A stretch of 64,000 nt of DNA, from the NCBI GenBank assembly GCA_934277985.1, contig CAKQWF010000003.1, positions 258,097-322,096 of the forward strand, given 5' to 3'. Of this stretch, positions 45,590-56,033 are shown in pieces; position 1 is the first letter of the stretch; every line of letters begins with the position of its first letter. Below the pieces are notes generated by a model. It had not been told where the DNA came from and did no database searches. It saw only the letters and a program-made list of their open reading frames with translations. This DNA is from an uncultured Oxalobacter sp. GTDB taxonomy: Bacteria > Pseudomonadota > Gammaproteobacteria > Burkholderiales > Burkholderiaceae_D. The translations under genes were made by a program, and so were the position numbers.

Positions 45590-48184
45590 TCAGTCGCCTT
45601 TTCGTTTGTCGAACACCAATTCGCCATTCTTTTCGTCCACAAGTATGACGTCTTTCGGGCCGAACCTGCCTTCGAGAATATACTTCGACAACGGATTTTC
45701 GATCCGGTTCTGGATAGCCCGTTTCAACGGACGCGCACCGAACAATGGATCGAAACCTGCTTCCGCGATCTTGTGCAATGCGGCATCCGATACTTCCATC
45801 GACATTTCCATACCCTGCAAACGGCGGTTGACCAGTTCGAGCTGAATCTTGGCGATCGCACCGATATTCTTTTCATCCAGCGCATGGAAGACCACGATCT
45901 CATCCACACGGTTGATGAATTCGGGACGGAAATGTTTGCGGACTTCGTCCATGACAGCCACCTTGATCAGACCCTGATCGCTCTTGTCCATCGACTGGAT
46001 GATCTGCGAACCCAGATTCGAGGTCATGACGATGACGGTATTCTTGAAATCCACCGTACGTCCCTGCCCGTCCGTCATTCGTCCATCATCGAGAACCTGC
46101 AACAGGACATTGAACACATCCGGATGCGCCTTTTCAATTTCATCAAGCAATATGACACTGTACGGTTTGCGGCGTACCGCTTCGGTCAGATAACCGCCTT
46201 CTTCATAGCCGACATATCCCGGAGGCGCACCGATCAGACGGGCGACCGAGTGTTTTTCCATGAATTCGCTCATGTCGATACGGATCATGGCTTCTTCCGT
46301 ATCGAACAGGAAAGCGGCCAGCGCCTTGCACAATTCGGTCTTGCCCACACCGGTCGGCCCCAGGAACATGAAAGAACCATACGGCCGGTTAGGGTCGGAC
46401 AGACCGGCACGCGAACGCCTGATCGCTTCGGAAACCGCAACGATCGCTTCATGCTGTCCGACGACCCGTTTATGCAGTTCGTCCTCCATATGCAAGAGCT
46501 TGTCGCGTTCGCCCTGCATCATCTTCGAGACAGGGATACCGGTAGCCCGCGAAACCACTTCCGCGATTTCCTCGGCATCGACCTGCGTGCGCAACAGCCT
46601 CGGATGATCGTGTTCCAGTTTTTCGTCCTTTTTCGTTTCCGCTGCCAGCGCCTTTTCCAGCTCCGGCAAACGGCCATACATCAGTTCGGACATCTTCTGG
46701 TAATCGCCGCGCCGTTTGGCCTCCTCGATCTGCTGGCGAACCTTGTCGATTTCTTCCTTGATATGCTTGGAACCTTCCACCCCTGCCTTTTCGGCTTTCA
46801 GGATTTCATCATAATCGGCATATTCCTTTTCCAGCTTCGTGATTTCTTCTTCCAGAAGCGCAAGCCGTTTCTTCGAAGCCTCATCCGTTTCCTTCCTCAT
46901 GGCTTCCCGTTCGATCTTGAGCTGGATGATCCGGCGATCGAGCTTGTCCATGACTTCCGGTTTGGAATCGATTTCCATCTTGATACGCGATGCGGCTTCG
47001 TCGATCAGGTCGATTGCCTTGTCCGGCAGGAAACGGTCGGTAATGTAACGGTGCGACAATTCCGCCGCGGCGATAATGGCAGGGTCGGTGATTTCCACCC
47101 CGTGATGCAATTCGTATTTTTCCTGCAAGCCACGCAAAATGGCGATCGTATCCTCGACGGACGGCTCATCGACGATGATTTTCTGGAAACGGCGTTCCAG
47201 CGCGGCATCCTTTTCGATGTACTTGCGATATTCATCCAGCGTCGTCGCACCGACACAATGCAGTTCGCCACGAGCCAGCGCCGGTTTCAGCATATTACCG
47301 GCATCCATCGCGCCTTCGGCCTTGCCCGCGCCAACCATCGTATGGATTTCATCGATAAAGACGATATCCTGCCCTTCGTCCTTCGCCAGCTCGTTCAGAA
47401 CCGCTTTCAGACGTTCCTCGAATTCACCACGGAATTTCGCACCGGCCAGAAGCGCAGCCATATCCAGCGCCAGCACCCGCTTGCCCTTCAGGCTTTCCGG
47501 CACTTCATTGTTGACGATACGCTGTGCCAACCCTTCAACGATCGCGGTCTTGCCCACACCCGGTTCACCGATCAGCACCGGATTGTTTTTGGTCCGGCGT
47601 TGCAAAACCTGAATGGCGCGACGGATTTCATCATCTCGGCCGATCACCGGATCGAGCTTGCCCGAACGGGCACGTTCCGTCAAATCCAGCGTATATTTCT
47701 TCAGAGCCTCCCGCTGACTTTCCGCATCGGCGGAATTGATATTGGCATCACCGCGAACAGCCTGAATCGCCGCTTCCAGCGCACTGCGCGCCAGACCGGC
47801 TTCACGAGCCAGCCGCCCCGCTTCCGACTTGTCATCCAGCAACGCCAGCAAAATCATTTCGCTGGCAATGAACTGGTCATTGCGTTTCTGGGCTTCACGA
47901 TCGGCCAGATTGAGCACATTGACCAGTTCCCGCCCGATCTGGACATCGCCCCCCGTTCCGCTCACCTTCGGCAAACGATCCATCGCCGTTTTCAGCGACG
48001 TGGCCAACCGGTTGACGTTCACACCGGCCCGCTGCAGCAGCGAACGGGTACTGCCATCATTCTGTTGCAACAAGGCAGCCAGCAAATGCACCGGATCGAC
48101 ATACTGATTGTCGTTACCGACCGCCAGACTCTGTGCATCTGCAATGGCTTCCTGTAATTTGGTTGTCAATTTGTCTTGACGCAT
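45590..48184 (-). CDS. clpB: ATP-dependent disaggregase ClpB
   Basis: AAA+ hexamer that extracts proteins from aggregates together with DnaK. The 864 residues have the double Clp N-domain (1-145), AAA1 with [16 protein letters not shown], the long coiled-coil M-domain (about 410-520, rich in Glu/Lys/Arg), and AAA2 with [15 protein letters not shown] and [15 protein letters not shown]. It has no ClpP-binding loop, as expected for ClpB. A GGGAGA ribosome site and a textbook heat-shock promoter precede it; a strong terminator follows. Confidence 0.98.
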   Translation of the reverse strand: MRQDKLTTKLQEAIADAQSLAVGNDNQYVDPVHLLAALLQQNDGSTRSLLQRAGVNVNRLATSLKTAMDRLPKVSGTGGDVQIGRELVNVLNLADREAQKRNDQFIASEMILLALLDDKSEAGRLAREAGLARSALEAAIQAVRGDANINSADAESQREALKKYTLDLTERARSGKLDPVIGRDDEIRRAIQVLQRRTKNNPVLIGEPGVGKTAIVEGLAQRIVNNEVPESLKGKRVLALDMAALLAGAKFRGEFEERLKAVLNELAKDEGQDIVFIDEIHTMVGAGKAEGAMDAGNMLKPALARGELHCVGATTLDEYRKYIEKDAALERRFQKIIVDEPSVEDTIAILRGLQEKYELHHGVEITDPAIIAAAELSHRYITDRFLPDKAIDLIDEAASRIKMEIDSKPEVMDKLDRRIIQLKIEREAMRKETDEASKKRLALLEEEITKLEKEYADYDEILKAEKAGVEGSKHIKEEIDKVRQQIEEAKRRGDYQKMSELMYGRLPELEKALAAETKKDEKLEHDHPRLLRTQVDAEEIAEVVSRATGIPVSKMMQGERDKLLHMEDELHKRVVGQHEAIVAVSEAIRRSRAGLSDPNRPYGSFMFLGPTGVGKTELCKALAAFLFDTEEAMIRIDMSEFMEKHSVARLIGAPPGYVGYEEGGYLTEAVRRKPYSVILLDEIEKAHPDVFNVLLQVLDDGRMTDGQGRTVDFKNTVIVMTSNLGSQIIQSMDKSDQGLIKVAVMDEVRKHFRPEFINRVDEIVVFHALDEKNIGAIAKIQLELVNRRLQGMEMSMEVSDAALHKIAEAGFDPLFGARPLKRAIQNRIENPLSKYILEGRFGPKDVILVDEKNGELVFDKRKGD

Positions 48185-48215
48185 TGCATTCTCCCGATAA
48201 CTGTCAATGCATTTA

Positions 48216-48244
48216 ATATAGGGGTCAGCATGCCGGATTTCAAG
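48216..48244 (-). promoter_or_regulatory. Sigma-32 (heat-shock) promoter of clpB
   Basis: CTTGAAA (48244-48238), a 13-base spacer, then CCCCTATAT (48224-48216). Both halves match the RpoH consensus closely. The -10 lies 32 bases before the clpB start. Confidence 0.85.
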
Positions 48245-48288
48245 ACTTTTTCATTGCGAAAACTGAAACGGACACAATATTTTCCAAC

Positions 48289-48666
48289 CTACACTCCGGA
48301 GAAAAACCGGTAACTCGCAAACCCCGCCAGACACAGCAAAACCGCCCCCGCGACATGCAAAACGATCTGTGCGGCAGCCCAGACATAATCCCCGCGCTGT
48401 ATCATCAGCACCGTCTCCGCCGAAAAAGTCGAAAACGTCGTCAACCCACCCAGAAAACCGGTAATCGCAAACAACCGCCATTCCGGACTGATACCGTTAT
48501 GCGTACTGAAAAACGCCATCGCCAGCCCGATCACATACCCGCCCGCCAGATTGGCCACCAGCGTCCCCAGCGGGATATGCTGATGCACCTGATTGAGCAA
48601 CATCCCCAGCCCCCATCTGAGCCAGGCACCGAGCGCAGCACCGATACCGACCGCGATAAATCCCAT
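48289..48666 (-). CDS. crcB: Fluoride ion channel CrcB/Fluc
   Basis: Small membrane channel that exports fluoride; two subunits assemble antiparallel. From the ATG at 48666, which has GGGGG before it, it is 125 residues with four hydrophobic helices. GAALGAWLRWGLG and TLVANLAGGYVIG lie in the first half, and the pore motif GFLGGLTTFSTFSAE in the second. The frame runs 23 codons further upstream without a ribosome site. A fluoride riboswitch is in its leader. Confidence 0.95.
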   Translation of the reverse strand: MGFIAVGIGAALGAWLRWGLGMLLNQVHQHIPLGTLVANLAGGYVIGLAMAFFSTHNGISPEWRLFAITGFLGGLTTFSTFSAETVLMIQRGDYVWAAAQIVLHVAGAVLLCLAGFASYRFFSGV

Positions 48667-48792
48667 TGTATCCCCCAATTCATCAAAAAACGAAAACTCG
48701 CACCGTCCCCCATACTCATGCAAGACAGCAGACATACCGGATCAGGGAAGAAAAGACAGATACGCCGACCCCTCACCGAACCGGTGAAAAAT

Positions 48793-48849
48793 CAGGCGTC
48801 ATCAGCCGCACGAAAGCGCGGCGGTTGGGAAAGGTGGAACACCATCACC
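48793..48849 (-). ncRNA. Fluoride riboswitch (crcB motif RNA)
   Basis: On the minus strand the leader reads GGTGATGGTGTTCCACC, an AACCGCC linker strand, a GCGC/GTGC-type hairpin with TTTC loop, and GGCTGATGACGCC. This is the conserved order of the fluoride riboswitch. GGTGTT (48843-48838) can pair with GACGCC (48800-48795), and GGTG with CACC. A further hairpin, TCACCG-GTT-CGGTGA, follows without a T-run, so control may be at translation of crcB, 127 bases downstream. Confidence 0.85.
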
Positions 48850-49056
48850 TTTTGGCACCGGACAAGCAACTCCCGGCACCAATACAATTCAATTTGTTAG
48901 CAACGAGGATTTTACCTTCTTTCCGCATGAAACGGATAGCGCAGGATCGCGTGCATGGCAAAAGAAAACGACAGGCAGTATCTTCACGGCTGAGTTTCAT
49001 CCCGAATAATAACGAACGTCGTGCAAGTGACTGGGAAGTGTATCGCCAAACCCGCT

Positions 49057-49491
49057 TCATCTGCCCCTGACCCAGTGCGCACCGGTCGGGGTTTCTTCCT
49101 TTTTCCAGAAAGGGGCGCGATCTTTCAGGGTATCGATGATGTATTCGCAGGCTGAAAAGGCTTCTCCGCGATGGCTGGATGCCACGGCGATCAGGACGAT
49201 CCGGTCGGACGGTTTGAGTTTGCCGACGCGGTGGATGATGGTCACGTCCAGTATGTCCCAACGCTTCAGCGCTTCTTCGGCAATGTCTTGCAGGACGTTT
49301 TCCGTCATTTCCGGATAGTGTTCCAGCTCCATGGACAGGACGGTTTCCCCGTTATGGATATCCCGCACGGTGCCGAGAAACGAGACGACGGCGCCGATGT
49401 CGTGCCGTCCGGCACGCAGGCGTTCCAGTTCTTCGTTCATGTCGAAGTCCTGTCGCTGGACGCGGACGGTCACAATCGGTTCCTGTCTCAT
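49057..49491 (-). CDS. moaE: Molybdopterin synthase catalytic subunit MoaE
   Basis: Adds the dithiolene sulfurs to precursor Z with MoaD as sulfur carrier. The 144 residues include GAVVSFLGTVRDI at the N-terminus, MELEHYPEMTE, IIHRVGKLKPSD, VASSHRGEAFSACEYIIDTL (active-site region), and the C-terminal PFWKKE with the catalytic Lys, followed by TGAHWV. MoaD is not adjacent. The gene ends the strand that begins at nadA (18 bases after nadC). Confidence 0.96.
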   Translation of the reverse strand: MRQEPIVTVRVQRQDFDMNEELERLRAGRHDIGAVVSFLGTVRDIHNGETVLSMELEHYPEMTENVLQDIAEEALKRWDILDVTIIHRVGKLKPSDRIVLIAVASSHRGEAFSACEYIIDTLKDRAPFWKKEETPTGAHWVRGR

Positions 49492-49509
49492 GATGTGCCT
49501 GCCCTATGG

Positions 49510-50373
49510 TCAGCCAAACAGCCTGAGGGAATAGTCGGTCGCCTTGACATGCTTGGTCAGCTCACCGATGGAGATGCGATCCACGCCGGTTTCGGCGATG
49601 GCACGGATGGTACGACGGTCAATACCACCTGAGGCTTCGAGTTCGGCGGAGCGACCGGCCTGCCGGTTGACGGCGACGGCTTCCCGCATGGCGTCAAGGC
49701 TGAAATTGTCCAGAAGAATGGAACGCGCGCCGGCTGCCAGCGCTTCCTTGAGCTGGCCGATCGTTTCGACCTCGATCTGGACGGGAACGCCTGTTTTTTT
49801 CGCTGCCTGTTCAAGCGATTGCCGGATACCGCCTGCGGCGGCGATGTGGTTTTCCTTGATCAGGATAGCGTCGTACAGCGCCAGCCGCTGGTTTTCGCCG
49901 CCGCCGACGCTGACGGCGTATTTCTGGGCGATGCGCAAACCCGGTACGGTTTTGCGTGTGTCGTATATTCTGGCGTGCGTACCCTCGACAAGCCGGACAT
50001 ATTCGCGGGTGGCGGTGGCGACGCCTGAAAGAAGCTGGAGAAAGTTCATCGCCGTACGTTCTCCGGTCAGTATCGCCCTGACCGGGCCGGCAATGCGGCA
50101 CACTTCGCTGTCGGCTGCCATTTCATCACCCTCGCGGTACTGCCACTGGATAGCGATACGGCTGTCAAGCCGATGCATGACGGCATCAAACCACGGAATA
50201 CCGCACAGGACGGCCTTTTCGCGGACGATGAGATGACCGGATACCAGTTCGTCCGGCGGCAACAACGAGGCGGTCAAGTCGCCCGTTCCGACGTCTTCCG
50301 CCAGTGCTGTTTCCACATTGGAGGCAATCGCGGCATCCAGCAATTTTTCCCATGCAAAACCGGAACGGTTCAT
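49510..50373 (-). CDS. nadC: Quinolinate phosphoribosyltransferase (decarboxylating)
   Basis: Converts quinolinate and PRPP to nicotinate mononucleotide in NAD synthesis. The 287 residues contain [41 protein letters not shown] (PRPP/quinolinate Arg and Lys), [25 protein letters not shown] and [12 protein letters not shown]. The start overlaps the nadA stop by four bases. Confidence 0.97.
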   Translation of the reverse strand: MNRSGFAWEKLLDAAIASNVETALAEDVGTGDLTASLLPPDELVSGHLIVREKAVLCGIPWFDAVMHRLDSRIAIQWQYREGDEMAADSEVCRIAGPVRAILTGERTAMNFLQLLSGVATATREYVRLVEGTHARIYDTRKTVPGLRIAQKYAVSVGGGENQRLALYDAILIKENHIAAAGGIRQSLEQAAKKTGVPVQIEVETIGQLKEALAAGARSILLDNFSLDAMREAVAVNRQAGRSAELEASGGIDRRTIRAIAETGVDRISIGELTKHVKATDYSLRLFG

Positions 50374-51494
50374 GCTGCCCCCATGCCGGAAGTCAGCTTC
50401 GCTTCCCCATTCTGCGCTTTCGCTTTTTGCTGTGATGAGAAATCAAGCATCCTTTCGATGCAGACGATGGCTTTTTTCGCCGTTTCACCATCGACGAAGA
50501 TTTCGTTTTCTTCCGTTTCCAGCACGTGCGCCAGATTTTCCAGCGAGTTCATCGCCATCCATGGGCATTGCGCACAGCTCTTGCAGGTCGCGCCGTTTCC
50601 GGCAGTCGGTGCTTCGATGAAGGTTTTTTCAGGCATTTGCTGCTGCATCTTGTGGAATATGCCCTTGTCGGTCGCGACGATGAAAGTATCCGCATCCATG
50701 GACTTGGCGGCATTGAGAATCTGGGAAGTGGAACCGACGACATCGGCCTGGATGACGACGGATGCAGGCGATTCCGGATGCACCAGTATTTTCGCGCCGG
50801 GATGTTCTTCTTTCAGCATTTTCAGTTCGGCTGCCTTGAATTCGTCATGCACCAGACAGGAACCTTGCCACATGAGCATGTCGGCGCCTGTCTGTTCCTG
50901 GATATAGCTGCCGAGATGGCGATCCGGCGCCCAGAGGATTTTTTTGCCCTGTTCGTGCAGGTGCCGGACGATGTCCAGCCCGATCGACGAGGTCGCCATC
51001 CAGTCGGCGCGTGCCTTGACGGCTGCGCTGGTATTGGCATAGACCACGACGATGCGATCCGGATGTTCATCGCAAAATGCCGAGAAAGCATCGGCCGGAC
51101 AGCCCAGATCAAGCGAGCAGCAGGCATCGAGGTCGGGCATGAGGATTTTTTTGTCCGGGCTCAAAATCTTGGCGGTTTCGCCCATGAAACGAACACCCGC
51201 GACAACAAGGGTTTTGGCCGGATTGTCCCGTCCGAAACGCGCCATTTCCAGCGAGTCAGCGACGCACCCGCCGGTTTCTTCGGCCAGATCCTGAATGTCA
51301 CCATCGACGTAGTAATGCGCCACGAGTACCGCATTTTTTTCCTTGAGGAGCCGTTTGATTTTTTCGCGGCAAGCCTGTTTTTCCTGCGGCGACAGGGTAC
51401 GCGGCACGCGCGCCCAGGCATTGGCGACTGTCCGTGCCCCGCTTTGCATTTCGGGCAAGTCGTACTGGACTTCCCTGATTCCGGAATTTTGCAT
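50370..51494 (-). CDS. nadA: Quinolinate synthase A
   Basis: [4Fe-4S] enzyme that joins iminoaspartate with dihydroxyacetone phosphate. The 374-residue form starts at the ATG at 51494; a GTG three codons earlier is an alternative. Visible are [66 protein letters not shown] and [14 protein letters not shown], supplying the three cluster Cys. nadB is not beside it. It forms an operon with nadC and moaE. Confidence 0.96.
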   Translation of the reverse strand: MQNSGIREVQYDLPEMQSGARTVANAWARVPRTLSPQEKQACREKIKRLLKEKNAVLVAHYYVDGDIQDLAEETGGCVADSLEMARFGRDNPAKTLVVAGVRFMGETAKILSPDKKILMPDLDACCSLDLGCPADAFSAFCDEHPDRIVVVYANTSAAVKARADWMATSSIGLDIVRHLHEQGKKILWAPDRHLGSYIQEQTGADMLMWQGSCLVHDEFKAAELKMLKEEHPGAKILVHPESPASVVIQADVVGSTSQILNAAKSMDADTFIVATDKGIFHKMQQQMPEKTFIEAPTAGNGATCKSCAQCPWMAMNSLENLAHVLETEENEIFVDGETAKKAIVCIERMLDFSSQQKAKAQNGEAKLTSGMGAA

Positions 51495-51579
51495 GGTATC
51501 CACTGGTAAATTGAAAAGCTAAAGGTAACTATGGCACAAACCGGCGAAATTGTCAGGAAACGATGGCTCCTTTTCGCCG

Positions 51580-53178
51580 TTATTCAAGCCCCTGGCTGTG
51601 CAGATATTCATCATAGCTGCCCTTGAAGTCGATGATCTGTCCATCCCTGACTTCCAGAATCCGTGTCGCGAGCGACGATACGAATTCGCGGTCATGCGAG
51701 ACGAACAACAGGGTGCCGGTGTATTTTTCCAGCGCGATATTCAGGGCTTCGATGGATTCCATATCCATGTGGTTGGTCGGTTCGTCCATCAGTATGACGT
51801 TGTGACGTCCCAGAATCAGTTTGCCGTACATCATGCGCCCTTTTTCGCCACCGGAAAGCACCCTGGCCGATTTTCTGACTTCGTCGCCCGAGAACAGCAA
51901 CCGCCCCAGTACCGAACGCACGGTCTGGTCATCGTCACCTTCGCGGGTGAAACGTGCCATCCAGTCGGTCAGGTTCAGATCGTTGTCGAATGCTTCCGCC
52001 ATGTCTTGCGGCATGTAGCCGATATCGGCATGTTCCGCCCATTTGACGGTTCCTGTATCGGCCTGAATCTGGCAGGCTTCGCCACCCAGACAACGCAAAA
52101 GTGTCGTTTTGCCCGCGCCGTTGGCACCAATGATCGCGACTTTTTCTCCGGCTTCGATCATGATACTGAAGTCCTGAAATACCGGATGGTCATAGGATTT
52201 GGAAATATGTTCGGCCTCCAATGCCAGACGATGCAGTTTCTTGCCCGCCTCGAAACGGATATAGGGATGCACGCGGCTGGACGGTTTGACATCCTCGACG
52301 CGGATTTTCTCGATCTGGCGGGCGCGGGACGTGGCTTGCCGCGCCTTGGATTTGTTGGCGGAAAAGCGGCGGACGAATTCCTGCAATTCGGCGATACGCT
52401 CTTTCGCCTTGGCATTGGCGGCCTGCTGTTGCGCCCTGGCCTGTGCGGAAGCCAGCATATAATCATCGTAATTGCCCGGATACACTTTCAGTGTGCCGTA
52501 GTCCATGTCGGCGATATGGGTACAGACCTGATTGAGGAAATGGCGGTCGTGCGAAATGATGATCATGGTGGAATCACGTTCGTTCAAAACGTTTTCCAGC
52601 CATCGGATCGTATTGATGTCCAGATTGTTGGTCGGTTCATCCAGAAGCAGCACATCCGGATCGGAAAACAACGCCTGCGCCAGCAATACGCGCAACTTCC
52701 AGCCCGGCGCGACGGCACTCATGGGGCCGTTGTGGAATTCCAGTCCGATACCGACACCCAGCAGCAATTCACCCGCCCGCGCTTCGGCCGTATAGCCGTC
52801 GTATTCGGCGAATTTCGCTTCGAGTTCGGCAGCTTTCATGTAATCGTCGTCGGTGGCATCGGGATTGGCATAAATGGCATCGCGCTCCATCATGGTTTGC
52901 CACATTTCGGTATGCCCCATCATGACGACGTCCAGCACACGCATGTCTTCGTATGCGAACTGGTCCTGACGCAGTTTGCCAAGCCGTTCGCCCGGATCGA
53001 GCATGACGGTTCCGGAAGTCGGTTCCAGATCACCGCCCAGAATTTTCATGAAGGTCGATTTGCCGGCGCCATTGGCTCCGATCAGGCCATAACGGTTTCC
53101 TTCGCCGAACTTGACGGATACGTTTTCAAACAGCGGCCTGGGGCCGAACTGCATGGTGATATTGGCTGCTGATAGCAC
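51580..53178 (-). CDS. ybiT: ABC-F ATPase, YbiT type
   Basis: Soluble protein with two ABC domains and no membrane part; ABC-F proteins act on ribosomes. The 532 residues follow E. coli YbiT closely: [60 protein letters not shown] (the first signature, not LSGGQ), [19 protein letters not shown], the inter-domain [19 protein letters not shown] linker, and [15 protein letters not shown] with [17 protein letters not shown]. The start is GTG. It is probably monocistronic. Confidence 0.95.
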   Translation of the reverse strand: MLSAANITMQFGPRPLFENVSVKFGEGNRYGLIGANGAGKSTFMKILGGDLEPTSGTVMLDPGERLGKLRQDQFAYEDMRVLDVVMMGHTEMWQTMMERDAIYANPDATDDDYMKAAELEAKFAEYDGYTAEARAGELLLGVGIGLEFHNGPMSAVAPGWKLRVLLAQALFSDPDVLLLDEPTNNLDINTIRWLENVLNERDSTMIIISHDRHFLNQVCTHIADMDYGTLKVYPGNYDDYMLASAQARAQQQAANAKAKERIAELQEFVRRFSANKSKARQATSRARQIEKIRVEDVKPSSRVHPYIRFEAGKKLHRLALEAEHISKSYDHPVFQDFSIMIEAGEKVAIIGANGAGKTTLLRCLGGEACQIQADTGTVKWAEHADIGYMPQDMAEAFDNDLNLTDWMARFTREGDDDQTVRSVLGRLLFSGDEVRKSARVLSGGEKGRMMYGKLILGRHNVILMDEPTNHMDMESIEALNIALEKYTGTLLFVSHDREFVSSLATRILEVRDGQIIDFKGSYDEYLHSQGLE

Positions 53179-53213
53179 GATTATTCCCTGTACGACTGGT
53201 AAAACAGATTATT

Positions 53214-54311
53214 TTACCAAACGGTGGGATATCCGCTCAAATGCAACTGCACGACACCGTCGTGCGATACCAGATGCGCCTGTGCACCGACAGGCAAGGT
53301 GACCTTGTCAGGGACATGTCCGAAAGGCAGTCCCGTAACGACCGGAATGGTCAGCCGTGCACGCAACCATGCCAGCATGGCATCCAGATCATAGCCGTTA
53401 TCGTAGTCGGTCACCCGGTATTCCGAAAAACGCCCGAGTACCAGCGCTTTCTGTTTTTCGAGAATACCGGCCTCATCGAGCTGTACCAGCATCCGCTCGA
53501 TCTGGTAAGGTTGTTCATGGACATCTTCCACAAACAGAATGCCACCTTCAATATCAGGCATCCATGGTGTTCCAGTCAAATGCGCCAGCATCGCCAGATT
53601 GCCGCCCCAGAGGGTGCCGGAGGCATCGACTTCGGGATTGCCCTGCGCTGTCCACCGCACGGTCATTTCCGGCGAAGTCATGCAGCGTTCAAAATGCCCG
53701 CGCATGAACGGACTGATTTCCGCACTGGCGAAGTCGCTGTTCACCATCGGCCCGGCAAAACTGATGCCCCCCTGTTTCAACAGCGCCATCTGAAAAACGG
53801 TGAAATCGCTGTGTCCGACAAACAGTTTGCCGCTTGCGGCCAGTTTGCGGAAATCGAGATAGGGCAACAGCCTCGAAGTACCATATCCGCCGCGTACCGC
53901 CATGATGATTTTCACATCCGGATTGGCGGCCGCCTGCTCGATCTGTCGCACCCTTTCGGCATCGGTCGCGGCAAAACGCTGGTATCGCGCTTCGGGATCG
54001 TAATAGCTGAATACGCGGTATCCCGCGGCTTCGAGTCCGGCAATGCCCCGCCGGTAATCGGTATCGGATACATAGCCGCCCGGCGCGATGATCGCGATGC
54101 CTGTTTTTTCTGTTTTCATGTCGGTATTCCGTATTTCAAAAGGCGCTGGCCCGTCTGCCGCCTGTCGATATGCAGTTCCGGCACGCGGGTCCGGGACGTT
54201 TTTTTCCACTGATGAGGTAGTGTTCGGCGACGCTGGCGGCACATCCGGCGACTGACAAAAACCATCAAGCAGACATCCCACCATCAACAGCGCAATCATC
54301 CATTTTTTCAT
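53214..54311 (-). CDS. Exported LD-carboxypeptidase (peptidase S66, LdcA-like)
   Basis: Cleaves the terminal D-Ala from the peptidoglycan tetrapeptide during wall recycling. The start is put at MKKWMIALLMVGCLLDGFC, preceded by GGGGGA; it is a signal peptide, and Cys13 or Cys19 could be a lipidation site though neither lipobox is ideal. A Pro/Thr/Ser linker leads to the catalytic domain from GIAIIAPGGYVSD. The Ser-Glu-His set is seen in FVGHSDFTVFQ, WGGNLAMLAHLTG with VEDVHE, and GLPFGHVPDK. Cytoplasmic LdcA is more usual; MKTEKTGIAII further in is another possible start. Confidence 0.88.
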   Translation of the reverse strand: MKKWMIALLMVGCLLDGFCQSPDVPPASPNTTSSVEKNVPDPRAGTAYRQAADGPAPFEIRNTDMKTEKTGIAIIAPGGYVSDTDYRRGIAGLEAAGYRVFSYYDPEARYQRFAATDAERVRQIEQAAANPDVKIIMAVRGGYGTSRLLPYLDFRKLAASGKLFVGHSDFTVFQMALLKQGGISFAGPMVNSDFASAEISPFMRGHFERCMTSPEMTVRWTAQGNPEVDASGTLWGGNLAMLAHLTGTPWMPDIEGGILFVEDVHEQPYQIERMLVQLDEAGILEKQKALVLGRFSEYRVTDYDNGYDLDAMLAWLRARLTIPVVTGLPFGHVPDKVTLPVGAQAHLVSHDGVVQLHLSGYPTVW

Positions 54312-54367
54312 GATGTCCCCCGATCGCTGTGGCTGCGTCAGACAACGGCTTGCGCCCGCTTCAGAGC

Positions 54368-55296
<929 letters not shown>

Positions 55297-55303
55297 GAAA
55301 ATA

Positions 55304-55939
55304 TCAGGGTATCTGTAAATATTTGTGCGTTTGCAAACCGAGTTTCCATTTCGGGTTCGCCAAACAGGTTGCTATCGCTATTCTAACGTTTTGTTGCCGG
55401 TTTTCTCCATCCATCGGCTGGACGTAAAAATGGGAAAAAGCAAGCCGCTCATAATCGGCCAGATTCTGGTTTTCCTGAGGAATCACGACCTTGATTTCGT
55501 CGCCCTGTGTGACCACGAGTTTCGCCCCCACCTTCGGACTGACGCAAACCCAGTCGATACCGGGCGGTACGGCAATGGTGCCGTTGGTTTCGATCGCGAC
55601 TTCAAAACCGGCACGGTGCATCGCGTCGATCAATGCTTCATCCAGCTGGAGCAGCGGTTCACCTCCGGTGAATACGACATAGCGGTTTTCCGGATGGCTC
55701 GCCGGCCACAGGGAAACGATACGCTCGGCCAATGCATCCGCCGTCGGGTATTTTCCGCCGCATTCGCCTGTCGTGCCGACAAAATCGGTATCGCAAAACC
55801 GGCAAACGGCACGTGGCCTGTCTTCTTCCCTTCCCGACCACAAATTGCAGCCCGAAAAACGGCAGAATACGGCAGGACGTCCGGTACGTGCGCCCTCGCC
55901 CTGCAATGTATAAAAAATTTCCTTTACGCTGTACGTCAC
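55304..55939 (-). CDS. queE: 7-carboxy-7-deazaguanine synthase QueE
   Basis: Radical-SAM ring contraction in queuosine/preQ0 synthesis. The GTG at 55939 is chosen because GGAGAG precedes it and YSVKEIFYTLQGEGARTGRP is the family opening. It has 211 residues. The cluster motif is the long form, CNLWSG...CRFCDTDF, with 14 residues between the first two Cys, as in Burkholderia QueE. FTGGEPLLQLD and ETNGT follow. queC is not nearby. Confidence 0.95.
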   Translation of the reverse strand: MTYSVKEIFYTLQGEGARTGRPAVFCRFSGCNLWSGREEDRPRAVCRFCDTDFVGTTGECGGKYPTADALAERIVSLWPASHPENRYVVFTGGEPLLQLDEALIDAMHRAGFEVAIETNGTIAVPPGIDWVCVSPKVGAKLVVTQGDEIKVVIPQENQNLADYERLAFSHFYVQPMDGENRQQNVRIAIATCLANPKWKLGLQTHKYLQIP

Positions 55940-56033
55940 AACCGCTCTCCGGCTATCGTTCGGCCTGAACAAAAACAGATATTTTCGCACCGATTGCGTT
56001 TTTCGTCACCGTCTGCGATTGCACCGACCGATG

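Noticed and set aside
45385..45642. Short open frame on the minus strand after clpB
   Set aside because: It overlaps the clpB end and the terminator hairpin, whose stem gives the protein-like look on both strands.
45773..48157. A 794-codon open frame opposite clpB, and similar long ones opposite uvrB (21035-22966), the adhesin (42197-44194), hom (33747-35522) and guaA (59736-60899)
   Set aside because: All lie exactly antisense to strongly recognised genes and have no ribosome site or family motifs. They follow from the biased codon use of the real genes, which seldom gives stops on the other strand.
48845..49261. 138-codon frame overlapping moaE and the riboswitch
   Set aside because: Arg/Pro-rich shadow of moaE with no start signal; the fluoride riboswitch explains part of the region.
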